DNA of 64,000 nucleotides from Apium graveolens (Eukaryota; Streptophyta; Magnoliopsida; Apiales; Apiaceae), in contig NW_027417559.1 in NCBI RefSeq assembly GCF_009905375.1, forward strand, positions 96,227 to 160,226, read 5' to 3'. The number at the start of each line of letters is the position of its first letter. Positions within the stretch are counted from its first letter, which is position 1. The translations under genes were made by a program, and so were the position numbers. Below the pieces are notes generated by a model, which had not been told where the DNA came from, did no database searches, and worked only from the letters and a program-made list of their open reading frames with translations. Positions 43,131 through 55,850 of the stretch are shown here, piece after piece.

Positions 43131-46071
43131 TCCCCTTGCATGCAAAGCTTAATGTGTGTGTTTTTGTGTGTTTACCCAAGAGCTTCTCGATTCTTGGTGT
43201 TATTGTTGAAATCGTCTTGTTTAAGCATGATTTTTTGCAAATGATTGATGTGCATGTTAGTTGTTTTGAGTAATTAATGGAAAAACGGAGGTTTCGTGGT
43301 TGGACACCCTCGAATGAGGGCACCACCGTGAGGCCACCGCCACCGGTAATGAACTCTGGTGAACCGGTGGTGAGTAATGATGTAACCACTGAACTCTACT
43401 ACATCAAACTTGTTCTTTTGATTATTGCATGTGTTAATTTTGAAAACCCGAATGGTTTTGGTTTTTGGAAGTTGTTGATTTGAATTTTGTTAACTAAAGT
43501 GATTATGGGTTGATATTATGATGATTTATGATTTAAGGATTAAGAAAAACATTTGCATGTGTTGCTTCCTGAAAACCCGAATGGGATCTTGGTTTTTAGA
43601 AGGTCAAAAATGATTTTAGTAATGGATATGACTTGTTGATGTTCCTTCTTGGAAATTAGTGATTAATTAGAGAATTTGGATGATAAATTACTTAATGTTT
43701 GCATGCATGTATCAATAAGGGTTATGTTTCTTTTATGATTTAAGTATATTAATTGATAACAATGAATTTTTATGATATTTGGACTTGTATGTTTGATTGG
43801 ATGCTTGAGAAATCAAATTTGGGATTGCATGGTGAAGGTTTTGGTTCGACCTTGTGCTAATAAAAAGGAAAAATTGATTTTTGTGACTTGATTTTGGTAT
43901 AATTTAAGTTTAACTAGGAAGAAATGAGATTGCTTGTTGATTTAAAAGAGGAATTGATGATGCATGTCTTGGTTTGATTGTGATTGTGATTAAGGCCGAA
44001 TGGTTTATAGTACTTAAAAGGGTCAAATTCTAATTTAAGTGTTTGATTTGATCATAGAGATTAATTAAGGATTGTAAGTGAGATTTTTTCTTAATTTGCT
44101 ATATTTGGTTCGAATTAAACTATAAAAAGAAAGGGGATGATTAATTTGTGGTTGTCTTGTTGGCTTAAAGATGACTTTAGGGTCGATATTGCAAGTTTTG
44201 CCGTTTGTTTATTCATATAAGAATTTCTAGTAAAAAGAGCTATGTGTACTAATATAAAGTACGATTTGACTTCAAAATGAGATAAGGATGTTTATAAGTC
44301 GATGGTCGAGTATATAAAGGTGTAAAGGTTAAAAATAAAGTATATGACGTGTGATGTGCTATGTGCTTATGTGTATAAGCTATATTCGTATATTCGAGTC
44401 AAGGGTATAACCGAGCTATCGTATTGAGTGATCGTTCGGGGAACCAGAGTTGAGAACTGATTAAGATCTTGGTTTTTATTGTAGATTCGGAGCGTGAGGG
44501 CATTCAGGCTAGGAAAGGAAAGGGTATACTAGGTGGCAGTAGTTCAACTTTCAGGAAAGCAAATTCAGGCAAGTAACTCTCATTACTTGTGAAAATAGTT
44601 ATAGATAGGTTATTGTTCATACCATGTAGAGTATGGAAATGTGAATGATTTGAGATATCCCGTTTTGATCTTGATAAACTATTATTTATAAGCTTACTGA
44701 TTCAACCTGTTGGTAACCTGTCTTTTCTGATCAAGTTATTTGTTAAGCCATGAACTGTTATAAATCCTATAACTACCTTTGCTAACTTCTTTGTAATGAT
44801 ACATTATTTCTTGATCACCATATTTCCTACTGATCCCTGAAACAGATATTGATCCTTCTAATTTAAGTACCCTGTTATCCTTGATTCAAAATCCTTAAGA
44901 GTTGTTCCTTGCTAATCCTTGAATCACTCCCTAAGCTTTATTTTCTTGAAATTTTGACTTAAGAATGAGTTTCGACTCGAAAGAGTCCGAATGATTTCAT
45001 ATTCCTGGTAATGATAAAATGAATATAGAAAATCTATTTTCCAACTCAAGGTTTTCCAAACGAATTCCTGATGGATTGGATTGGGACGTAAGAGGCTAGT
45101 GGGACTAATCCAGTCATGGTAAGAGGCTAGCGGGGCTAGTCCAACTTAAGGCTGAAATTATGCTGATTGGTACCTTAAAGACCGGACGGAGGTCGGTACG
45201 GGCTGATCACCCGTATTATAATGAAATGGAAAGATAAAGTGATCCAATTAAGGGTTCTAATTGATTATTTAAAAGGATACTGAATCTTTCTGTTCATTAA
45301 ATTGATTCTTGAAAATGAAAATGATTTATATTGTTTTGAAAAGAGTTGATTGTGTTAATGTGAAGCTTAAAGCTCGAGAACCCTGATTTTAATCTGTTGA
45401 TCTTATAATTGATTCCATATAGTGAAATACTGTTGATTTCCTCTTTCTGAAAGATCTGTTCTGATTCTTTAATGATTTGTGATGAATGTTGGCATTCATC
45501 CTGCGTTGAGCCTTGTTCTTTGAAAGCCCCGCATTTTTCTTCATAACCTTTCCTTAACCCCAAAAGCTGGAAATCTGCAACCTAGAACAAATAAAGTAGA
45601 ATGCCCTGAGTTCGGTAAAGTATATTGTGGATTTGATATCGTAGAACTGCTTTATAGTTACTTGCTGAATTTTATACTCATATGTTTTGTTTTAATCTAA
45701 CCATGGCAGCTAAGCAAGAAGATGGCCAGGCTTAGGCGCACTGCTCGTAAGAGCGTACCTGGTGGTCCCTATCGTGTTGAGGGCTTCTGGTTGCTAGAGC
45801 AGGTAGCGGTATTTCTGAGTGAGCAAGCGCTTAGAAGGAAATCTGTAAAGATACAATGGGTTATCTGTCGGTTCCCAGCCGGAATCGATTATGTTTATTT
45901 AATAATATTTTGGGGCTGTAAGTTATATTTTATGATTGGTAGTTGTAATATTGTCTTATACTCTATCCTGTTTGATCCTGTTAGTAGTTAATCGGGGTTT
46001 ATGCATATTTAATTATTAGAATAAGGGTGTGTGGGTCCTCATTTCCTAACTCCGAGATTGAGGGCGTCACA
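43131..46071 (+). repeat. LTR A, right part
   Basis: It continues LTR A behind the Athila insertion. Blocks: GGCAAGTAACTCTCATTACT (44569), AAGAGGCTAGTGGGACTAAT and AAGAGGCTAGCGGGGCTAGT (45090-45140), CCGGACGGAGGTCGG (45182), and the end GAGATTGAGGGCGTCACA at 46071. With the left part it makes an LTR of about 4.1 kb, long but within range for Tekay-like chromoviruses. The older fragment at 968-2502 is a relative. Confidence 0.78.
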
Positions 46072-46074
46072 ATT

Positions 46075-46086
46075 TGGTATCAGAGC
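46075..46086 (+). other. Primer-binding site of element A
   Basis: TGGTATCAGAGC, a perfect initiator-Met-tRNA-type site, 3 bp behind the LTR end. Confidence 0.9.
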
Positions 46087-46287
46087 TACATGATCTAGTC
46101 CCTGAGACAAGTTAGGAATAAAAGGGGTATTTTGGGTATATTTATATCGCGAGAGAGTTCGACTCATATAGAGTTGAGTTAGACTATTAGGTATAGTCTA
46201 AGGAAAGTGTATATCAGTTAAAGTTGAAACTAGAGTTTGGGTGTGAGTTAGCTGGAAGCTTTATTTAACCCTAACATTGTTTCTTGG

Positions 46288-46800
46288 ATGCTGTTTTGTG
46301 TTTTCTCTCAGGATCCCAGTAGTGGTAGTGACTCAGATTCAGAGATTAGTTTGACTGGTTCCCCAGTGGACCCCATTCCACCCTCTCCAGAGGAGCCTGT
46401 GTATGTTAGTTCAGACCCAGAGGAGGACCCTTCTGAGAGTAGTGAGATCCCTATGCAGATTTCACCCTTGAGGCCAGATTCAGAGACCCCTGCCCCTGAG
46501 CCAGAGTCTGGGATGCCTAAGACCGTACCTGTCAGTGTTGGTGGCAAGTTAGCCCAGGACCTGGACTTTGTATACTCCCGTATTCCTGAGTTGGGAGCTT
46601 TGATGGATAGGCTAGCCCGAGAGTCTAGGCAGAGTGCTTCAGTTATGGATGATGAGTGGCGAGTTCGGGTGAAGATGGTGGAGCAGGTTTCCAGGAGGAG
46701 ATTGGATGAGGGACCATCCACTAGTGATGCTAAGGCCCGGAGGCTGCATAAGATCATTCGCTGGATGTTGGTTGTGTTGAGAGAGATTCTGGATGATTAG
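46288..46800 (+). CDS. Extra ORF between primer-binding site and gag (element A)
   Basis: An open frame of 170 codons that I do not recognise. The N-terminal half is rich in serine, proline, glutamate and aspartate (GSDSDSEISLTGSP, PSPEEPVYVSSDPEEDP). The C-terminal half (from VGGKLAQDLDFVYSRIPELG) is helical and basic and ends RRLHKIIRWMLVVLREILDD. A CTCTCAG/G junction near 46310 might be a splice acceptor. It ends 530 bp before gag. Element C has an ORF of the same size and layout at 60414-59896. Homology of the two is plausible but weak by eye. Confidence 0.5.
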   Translation: MLFCVFSQDPSSGSDSDSEISLTGSPVDPIPPSPEEPVYVSSDPEEDPSESSEIPMQISPLRPDSETPAPEPESGMPKTVPVSVGGKLAQDLDFVYSRIPELGALMDRLARESRQSASVMDDEWRVRVKMVEQVSRRRLDEGPSTSDAKARRLHKIIRWMLVVLREILDD

Positions 46801-47329
46801 ACGGGACTGTTAGTTGCGCCCGTAGATTGTTGTTTTTTTTCAGCGTCGGTAGGCTTTGGGATACTTGGTCAGATGTCGGGATCCCTTTTTCATTTATCTT
46901 GTTGTATTTCATAACTATGTTGTAGTAGTAGTTGTTAGAAGTTAGGGTAGATAGGGGGATATTTTCCAGTTTTTCCTCTGTTTAACCCTGCTATATTATT
47001 GTACCATATTTCAGAACTTGTGATGGCCAGACTTTTCTTTATGTACCCTTTGTTTAAATAAATCCATTGTCTTGTTTTCCATTGTGCACCCTAGAAATCT
47101 CATAAACTGTTCTCAATATCATGTTTCCATACAACCATGTTTAAAATTCGTAATACCCTATTCTGTGCCATGATAAAACAACACTGATATGAGAATTATG
47201 TAGTAATAGGATTGCATGTGCAAAAATTGGGTAAAGCTTAAAACCCGCAAGGGAGATTTTATAAAAAATGTTGTTATATATGCCATGCTATCATATTGCT
47301 AAATAATTGCTCAATCAGGTCTGTAAGAA

Positions 47330-48138
47330 ATGGCCAACTCACCAGATCACCAAGAAGAAGAAATTCCAACCCAAGACCCAGAAGTAAACCGAGAAACCAC
47401 CATGATGAGCAGACTTGCTCAGCTTTTGCAACCACCTGTGGCCCCTAAAGTTGGAAACTTCAAATACTTTTAATCTGTTCATCCCCCAGAGTTCTTAGGA
47501 TTTCCAGACCCGATCAAAGCACAGTCGTGGTTGAGAGAAATGGAAAAAGCTTTTGAGTTAGCAGAAGTTAAGGACGACAAGAAAGCTCAGTATGCAAGTT
47601 ATTACCTTAAAGATGAAGCAAGTTTCTGGTGGGAGTCTTCGAAGGCGTTATTGGAAGGTAAGGACTTAACATGGGAGAAGTTCACTGAGATGTTTCTGGA
47701 GAAGTATTTGCCGACCTATATGCAAGATCAATTGGAAATGAAATTTCTGGACCTTAGACAAGAGGATATGTCAGTAGCGGAGTATGAAGTGAAGTTCTCG
47801 GAGTCGTCTAGATTCCTACCTGAATATGTGAATACGGAGGCAAAGAAGGCTAAGAGGTTCCAACATGGACTTAAGCCGTGGATTAGGAGTCAAGTAGCAT
47901 TGTTGGAGATCAAGAATTATGCTGCCATGGTTCAAAAGGCAATGATAGTGGAAGGTGAGCGTGAAGCTGGGAGGAGAGAAAATGAAGGAAGAAAAAGGAA
48001 ATCTGAAAGCTCGGAGCAAGAGCAAGGGAGTTCAAAGTTTAGAGGAAAGTTTGGCAAGAATGGTGGAGGTCAGAACCAAAAGTTTCAGAAGTTTAAACCC
48101 GGTAATGGAGCTCATGTAACGTCTGGGAAATTTACGTC
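47330..48138 (+). pseudogene. Gag of element A, stopped and truncated
   Basis: ATG 47330, with an in-frame TAA at 47471-47473, then open to the end of the element at 48138. The Ty3 Gag domain is clear: AQSWLREMEKAFELAEVKDD, KAQYASYYLKDEASFWWE and FLEKYLPTYMQDQLEMKFL, then a lysine/glutamate-rich region with GRKRKSES. It closely resembles Gag of element C (SYYLKNEATYWWE, FLEKYFPQFVQDQMELKFL). The zinc knuckle and everything behind are lost to the insertion of element B. Confidence 0.85.
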
Positions 48139-51100
48139 TGTATTATATCATAATTACAATAAATTATATGTATTAATGTGTTATTGTGTTTAATTATCTG
48201 TCAAACCCTAACTGTTACGTGTTACGTGTATTCCGTGTCATTTCTGTATTTTTAAGATATTTTTCAGATGTTTTATTTTGCATTCATCGCTTTCATTTCA
48301 AACGTTTTACGACCCAAACCCTGATTTTAAAGCCAATATTTCAAATAAAATAATGGGCCTTATTTTTCATCAAACGGCTTTTACCATCGCATTATTCTGA
48401 ACATTTAGATATTTTATAAATTTTTTTATTTTGCGAAAAATGACTTTTCCGGGCCCCATTGGGTGTTAAAACCCCCACAAAAATCACATTTTTATTTTTA
48501 TAAAATTATAGGACTTTTATTTATACCATTTCTTTGTAATTTTGCATTTTTCACAATTTTTGGGAAATTTTGGCATATATATTGTATATATAAAATATTT
48601 ATAAATTAAATTTTAATACCCAAAAATTATGAAAATTAGGGCCAAATATTTTTATTAGATGTATAATTAGCCCCTTAATTTTATTTAGCAGTATTATTTT
48701 TCACACTATAAATAGCCTAATTATCAGTTAATTATAATTAATTAATTATTAAAAATTCTGCAAATTTCTGGAAATTCTCTGAAGAACAGTTCGGGTCGGA
48801 ATTCGGGTCAGAAATCAATCGGTGATTTTGAACGTTTCTGAGCACCAAATCGACGATGTGAGTATCCAAATCGATACTCTCAATCTGTTCTTTCGGTTTC
48901 TGGTATCAAAAACATGTTTTGATGTGTTAATTTTCAATTTCTAGGGTTTATACCCGATTTGGTACTTTTTGATTCTGGGGTTATTTGTTGAAATTGATGT
49001 TATGAATTGCTTTATTTGATAGTTTATGATCGATTCCTGCTAATTAATTGTACAAACGATTGCTTGAATTGATAGGACTATATCTAGGGTTTATGTATTT
49101 TTTTTGTTTAATCGTTTTTGATTTTAGAGATAACTGAGATATGGTAGAGTATAGGGGTTTGATTGTGTGTGTTATAAGCTTTATTTTCATATATAGAATA
49201 TAATTTTTGATGTACAAATTAGTGAAACCGGATTTTGGTCGGCTTTTTGTTTGATTTGATTAGAGAATTAGTTGTAGGGTTTATTAGGATTAGATGTTGG
49301 ACTGGTTGAATTGCTGGTGTGATTTTAAATGAAATAGAGGGTTGAATCGATCCAAACGATCCTGTTTTGACTACGAATCAAGTTCGCCGGATTCTCGCTG
49401 GGTTTTGTTCTGTTTCGCCGGGAAAGATGACACAGGGGTGGATGGACGAGAAAGACGACATGGATGTGCAGCTGGAGTTGTGACGAATTGATTGGCAGCA
49501 AAACCAGACTGAAAACGTGTTGTTTCGTGCAGGAATCGAGCTCCGGTGGCCGGTTTCTGGGTTGTGAAGAACACCGGCGGGTTGTTCTTGCCAACCCGGA
49601 CCCGACACGGTGGATTCTTAATACTAACCCGGTTTTAATCTGAAAAACCAATTACTGATCTGGAATATCTGTTTCTGAATTTCTAATTAATTAATTGTAT
49701 TTTATTAAAATAAAAATTAGTTTTATTAATTTTAAAAATCAAATAAAAATCAGTTTTAAATTCTGAAAATTATTATTAATAATTCCTAAATTATTTTATT
49801 AGTTTATAAATTCGAATTTAGTTATTTAATTAATTATTTAACTATTTATCTAACTATTTATCTATTTATTTATTATTTAATAGTTAAGTAAATAATTAAT
49901 AATTAAAGATTAAAATTTATCGAATATACGAGAAAAGATTCGATAATTAGTAAAATCAAACGAGTAACTCGTATTTATACGGATAATTGAACGATAAGTT
50001 CGATTATTATTATTCGAGCGATAGTTAATTATTCGTAGAGTATCGTAATAATTATTCGTAACGAACAATTAAATAAAAATAATTGATTTAAATCGTATAA
50101 ACTGTAATAATAATTGTAATAGTTTAATATTTATGCGAGAAATGCGAATGACTTGTAGAAATACGAGTAGTGGATCGTTGAGTTGAATTCTGATTCGAAT
50201 AATAACTTATTTATTCGATAGTTATTGTAGCAGTTGATTTTATCGATTATTTATTTGTAAATAATCGATCTAATCGAGTAAATGATAATAAGTTGTAATT
50301 ATTTGTAATAAATTGTAATTAATCCTAATAATTAGGGATTAATTATTTTAAATTATTAAATAATTACTTATTAATTATTAATTGTTTTTTATTATTTATT
50401 AATTATTTAAAAATGATTAATTATTTCGATAATTAATCAAGTAACTTTCAATAAATCATAACGTATTCATTTTAACTCCAAAAATTTTAGAAAAATTATT
50501 TTTGTATTTGATTTTTCTTAAATAATTATTTAAAAATTATTTTAGGATTTAAAAATTAGTAAAAATTATTTATATTGAATAATAAATTGAATTATCAGTG
50601 TTTAATTGATATTAATTAGACTGTTAGTCCGATTTGAGCGAAACGAAAGTCATTTGACTCAGAAAAATGAATTTTTTTTATTAAAAATAATATTAAAGTC
50701 TAATTTCTTCTAGAAATTGTTTGACTTTATTAATTGCTTGATTATCAGTCAAAATGCGTGCCAAGACGAGTCCGAAAAATTCCGGAAAAATGGGAAACGA
50801 GTTAGATAGCGGTCAGTGGAACGATCAGCGGGTCGATTTTGATTCTAAAAATTATTTTAACTATAAAAATGACTATGTGCTTATGTGTATTATCTGGTTA
50901 ATCAAGTCTTACATGCTTATATGTAATATACGAGTCAGTCATAAGTGTATGGGTAGATAATAGTAACGAAATGAAGTCGATTCAAGATGCTATTGAAGTA
51001 CAAAATGACTTAACCAGTCTATTTTGCTAACAGAAGCTAAGCCAGCAAGGCCGGTCGAGTAGGTGATAGACGGAGGTGATTTAATTGCAGTGAGTCGCGC

Positions 51101-51658
51101 AGAAGGCAAGTTTTTCCCCTATTCTACTTTCAGAATAGTGACATTTCTTTAAATGCTTATCACATTTGCACTCTTTTAATTCTTGTTATTAATCACTGAT
51201 ACACACTTGCTATTCCTTTGTTCATATTTCATTTCGATTCTTGATTTATCCGTTTCTTTGGATTCTTGATTCATATTCCATTGAGGATACATTGATATTG
51301 ATATATTCTGGTGGTTAGAATATATCAAAGCATACCGATTGTTCCGATTTCTAAGCGATGGAATTGTTAATGATATATTTTTGGGATTGAGTGTGTGTTA
51401 ATCTTGAGGACCGGGATATGACTGGTGCCTCGACATGGGCCGTAGTGCCTGGGTACCCGACTGGATTTATATATTGAGATATAGATCTGTATTATATTCT
51501 GACTGATCAGCAGAATATAGATGCGAACTTGTGTCCAGTTTAGTACATTTGTACTCGCCAGTAATGGCCTTTTTTCTATTCTCGTGAGGGTTATATCTTT
51601 GCAGATATACCCGGGATTACAGATTCATTTAAAATACTTTAACACTGTTTATATTTTT
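48139..51658 (+). repeat. LTR of element B (partial, Ty3-like)
   Basis: This non-coding 3.5-kb stretch starts TGTATTATATC in the middle of gag and is cut at 51658 by element C. It has a TATA box CTATAAATAGC (48706-48716), a CG-rich island near 49380-49610 in otherwise very AT-rich sequence (49680-50620), a GTGAGTCGCGCAGAAGGCAAG block (51091) and a GGGATATGACTGGTGCCTCG block (51412). The layout parallels LTR A and LTR C. A TSD cannot be tested because the other end is outside the window. Confidence 0.6.
48706..48716 (+). promoter_or_regulatory. TATA box of LTR B
   Basis: CTATAAATAGC, about 570 bp from the LTR start, followed by a leader containing GAAGAACAGTTCGGG. Confidence 0.55.
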
Positions 51659-54600
51659 TGTGGCGCCCTCCAAACCCGGGTCAGAAGTTTGGGGTCCACA
51701 CACACACCTTAATTATAACCTGCTTATAACAATAATAAAGATAATAATAATATATGCAATGACCCTACTTACCAATCACCACAGACCGCAACAGGTTAAA
51801 GTATGCACACAAGCCAAACACACTAATATAATACAAACCGTTCAAATCCCAACTATTTCAAATTCAAACTGAGTATTAAACATTATTACAAACTTTTACA
51901 AACTTAAATTATTCCAAAAGAAGCCTACTAGCTCAGCTTTCTCAACCTGAACTCCTAGCTCTCGCGCTGGACCGGGGATCCTCTTTACCAACTGGTTCCT
52001 TTTTAACTGGAAAGAATATAAACAACATCGCACAAATGAGCTAACTAGCTCAGCAAGTCACAATGACAAAACTGAGAATAATGATCATCAGGTGAATATG
52101 TTTATGATATCAAGTGAACAATGGATTATGATTTAGAATTGGATATTATACTTTTAATTTAAAACCAAGGTTAGGCTGCTGATCAGTCACGCACTAACCC
52201 CGAGCAAGGCACACAATATTGCTCTAACTACTGGATCCAAGGCACACATTGGCCTAACTTGACCATTATATGGTCTGACCACGAATCTGGTCCACAATTT
52301 TATAAAAACAATCCAATTCTAACATAATAACAGAATATGCAATAGTAAACAATAACCGAAATCATTAACAACAATAAATGTTTAACAATGAAAGGGTTTC
52401 AATCCTTGTAAGGATTAATAAGGCAATTTAAAAGCTTGGATGCTGGGTAATGAAAGAATTGGATAACAAAGGAATCAACGTTTCAAGATTTCAAGGATTC
52501 GGTCTTTCAAAGTATAAGATACCATGGGTTGAGTATATAATAGTTCATTTCAGTGTTTGGTATTTAGTTTGTATGTATTTGTAGAGTAGTATCGTAGATT
52601 TGTGGTTCTTGTTTGGGTATACAATAATCAATGGATTAGAAAGAATATGATTCATTGCTCAAGGACAATAACTGAAATCAGGATTTAGGTTTCTGTGCTT
52701 CAAAGCACTTGCAATATCACAGGATTATCAAGTAATCAATGATATATTATTTATAAAGAAGTCTCGGGTCATAAATAGGCTTTCTGGTATTTAAAATGAT
52801 TTTTAAAACATTTTTCGGAATTAAAACGGGTCGTTGGATCAATTTCGGGTTAATAAACAAGGTTTGGTTGGCCCATTCTGGCTCCGAAATAATTTTAGAA
52901 TAATTATCGAGCCTTGGAAATAATTTAGAATAATATTTTAAAGCTTGAAACTATTTTTCAGAATTTTTAAATCATTTTTAAATAATTAAATCTAATTAAA
53001 TAACTAATTAAAATCAATTAATAATTAATTAAATCAATTAATCAATTAATTTTCAAATTAATTGACCAATTAATCAATTATAAATTAACTGAAATTAATT
53101 AACTAATTAATTTAGATTTATTTGTGGATTAAAAATAATTTTCAGAATTAAAATAATAATTTTTAGAATTTTCAGAAATTAAAAATGAATTTTTATAATA
53201 AAAATAAATAGGAAATATGATTTTTAAATATTTTATAAACAGGAATCCTAAGTTTGCAAAGTCTGGAAACTTCAGGGACCTAACTGCATCGTTTTCAAAA
53301 GTTGGGGTACTAAACTGTAATTTTCCAGCTCTTCGCCGGAAAACAGTCGGGTTCGCCGGAGAACACGTTCCCGGCGTCCTCACCCCACCAACACCTCCAG
53401 ATCACATCTACACAACATCAGGAACACAACCATGCAATCAATTCATCCTAACAATCCCTGAGTTGGCCTGAATTTGGCCGTGAAGTTTTCCAGTTTCCGG
53501 CGAATATCGGAAAACTTCAAAACACAACTCCCTTCTCTACAGACCTCGTTGGTTCATGAAACTTATACGACTAGATTGCAAATTTCACAGAGAACACAAC
53601 CCACTATCACACAACATCAATCTATCACAGAATAAGAAACCCCCAAATTTCAATTAAGAACATTCATACGGGTTATAAACCCTAATTTTGAAATTCGAAA
53701 ATCAAACTCAAATTTGAACATGTTATTGAACTCCAAATCAGACGTATGACATATGAAAATCATCAGAAAAATAAGCTCTACAACATGCAATCATCAAATC
53801 ATACAAACAATCATCCGAACAAAAATTCATATTTTTAATAAAATAAATTCAAAAATAAATAAATTTTTAGAAAAATAACCTTGATTTCTGCAGTGAAACA
53901 AAGCTCAGAATCTGTCAAATCCTTCGTTTTGGTTACTCAAGCTTTGAAAACAGAGATCGGTAACGCCTTCGTTTTGCTGTTTGATTCTTAGAACAGTTTT
54001 AAGAAATTAGGGCTTTTCTCTGAAAATTATATAATTAACTATCTGCAAATGATTTTGATACGAAATAAAATACGGTAAAACGCTATTTATATTTATGGAA
54101 AATTTGTATCCCGTTGGATCATTCCGGATATAAAATGGTATGTTTATTTGTAAAAACTGATCCAAACGGTATCGGTTTTCGGGATAATTATCCAAATCAG
54201 TACAATTTGTACTGCGGTCTTGGTCTCAGCGCCTGGTTACACGTATTACGAAGTGATAATTGGGATAGTTTAATAAAAAGCTGCCGTTTATCGAAAATAC
54301 GGGTTTTATTGATTTACCGAAATGAATATTGTATCGAAAATGTTGCGCCGGGACCCGCGCAGGACAAACCGTAAGCCGGATCGAAAAAGTCGAAACATGG
54401 AATATGCTCGGAATATTACAATTAGGTTAGGAAGGAGTTCTCGAAAGAGTTTCGGGTTCCAAAAACGTAACAACGGTTGACGTCGGTTGGTTCCCGTTTT
54501 TATAAAATAGATTTTAATTATCCGGAAAAAGATTTTAGAAATTTCATATGATTCTTATAAATCCATAAACCAACATAAAAATAATTAGGAAGATATGACA

Positions 54601-54771
54601 ATTATCTATATTTTATTTTGGACATATAAAAATTAAAATACTCAATTAATATTATTTTTGAATATTCAAGTACAGATAACACTTAACAATTAGCTCACAG
54701 AATAGATACTGAACACACATAATAATTATATAATAGCAAAAATAATTACACGATATATCCCATATATTACA
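51659..54771 (-). repeat. 3' LTR of element C (left copy)
   Basis: 3113 bp; on the minus strand it starts TGTAATATATGGG and ends GGGCGCCACA. It holds a TATA-type TATAAATAGCG (minus, 54091-54081), a GC-rich island near 53320-53400 and an ATTAATTAAT-rich tract at 53000-53110. It lacks a 313-bp segment present in the right copy. Confidence 0.9.
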
Positions 54772-54784
54772 TCCTTCCCCCCTT
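54772..54784 (-). other. Polypurine tract of element C
   Basis: On the minus strand TTAAGGGGGGAAGGA abuts the LTR start TGTAATA. Confidence 0.85.
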
Positions 54785-54808
54785 AAAAGGATCCTGTCCT
54801 CAGAATCT

Positions 54809-55850
54809 CTAAGAAAATAAATGAGGGTATTTTTTTCTCATATCACTTTCTAACTCCCAGGTTGACTCTTCAACCTTTGGGTTTTTCCACAATACTCTTA
54901 CTAACTTTATCACTTTATTTCTCAATACTTTCTCTCTTTCCTCTAGAATCTCTATCGGACTCTCTACATATGATAAATCTGCTTGAAGTTCTATTGGCTC
55001 ATATTCTATTATATGCCTGGAGTCTGGATTATATTTCTTAAGCATTGATATGTGAAAAACATTGTGAATGTGCTCCATGTGCGGAGGTAACGCCAACTCG
55101 TAAGCTACTTTGCCAATACGCTTTAGGATTTCAAAAGGTCCGACATATCTTGGGTTTAGCTTCCTTTTCTTCCCAAACCTCGTTAGTCCTTTCCACGGTG
55201 ATACTTTCAATAATACCAAGCTTCCTTCTTCAAATTCCATGTCTTTTCTTGACTGGTCTGCATATTTCCTTTGACGATCTTGTGCAGCTAATAATCTTTT
55301 CTGGATAATTTCAACAACTTCCTTTGTCTGTTGCACCAATTCAGGTCCGAGTATTTTGCGTTCTCCTACTTCGTCCCAATATACCGGAGATCTACATTTG
55401 CGTCCATAAAGGGCTTTATAACGTGGCATTCCAATACTGGCGTGATAACTGTTGTTATAAGCAAACTCTACTAGGGGTAAATGCTCGTCCCAACTTCCTT
55501 TGAAATCAATAGCACAAACACGTAGCATGTCCTCGATTGTCTGGATCGTTCTTTCACTTTGGCCATCCGTTTGGGGGTGATAGGCCGTACTCATATTCAA
55601 TCTTGTTCCCAAACATTCTTGAAAAATCTTCCAAAATCTTGAATTAAATCTTGGATCTCGATCAGATACAATAGACACTGGAACTCCATGACGAACTACG
55701 ATCTCTTTCAAGTACATATGAGCTAACTTATCGAGTGAAAATCTTTCATTTATAGGCAGAAAATGAGCTGACTTGGTAAGTCTATCTACTATAACCCAAA
55801 TGGTATCATGATTAGCCCTTGTCCTTGGTAATCCAACTATGAAATCCATA
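54809..55850 (-). pseudogene. Element C integrase core with chromodomain-like tail
   Basis: The integrase DDE triad is kept: MDFIVGLP (about 55850), SDRDPRF (55676) and DGQSERTIQ (55568). The Ty3 C-terminal GPF block (VGPFEILKRIG, 55148) is followed by HNVFHISMLKKY and an EESTWELESDMRKKYPHLF region, a short chromodomain-like module that in chromoviruses steers integration to marked chromatin. The start of this frame is created by a one-base insertion near 55850 that separates it from the upstream frame. It ends at 54809, only 25 bp from the polypurine tract. Confidence 0.88.

Larger units (their letters stand above)
30729..48138 (+). mobile_element. Element A: chromovirus-like Ty3 element, interrupted and truncated
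   Basis: It runs from LTR start TGTGACGAC (30729) to an interrupted gag at 48138. The Athila-type element at 31893-43125 with its TSD sits inside the LTR. Order: about 4.1-kb LTR in two parts, initiator-Met primer-binding site, an extra ORF, gag. The remainder of gag-pol and the second LTR are not in view; they would lie beyond element B and thus beyond the window. The inverted LTR ends TGTGACG/CGTCACA, the primer-binding site and Gag similarity to element C support a Ty3 chromovirus, probably Tekay-like. Confidence 0.75.

Noticed and set aside
49325..49651. 108-codon and overlapping ORFs in LTR B
   Set aside because: Several overlapping frames open in one CG-richer island with no domain; typical chance frames of an LTR.
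53129..53471. ORFs of about 84 codons repeated at 62397-62751 as a conserved gene
   Set aside because: Both lie in the LTRs of element C; apparent conservation reflects LTR identity.
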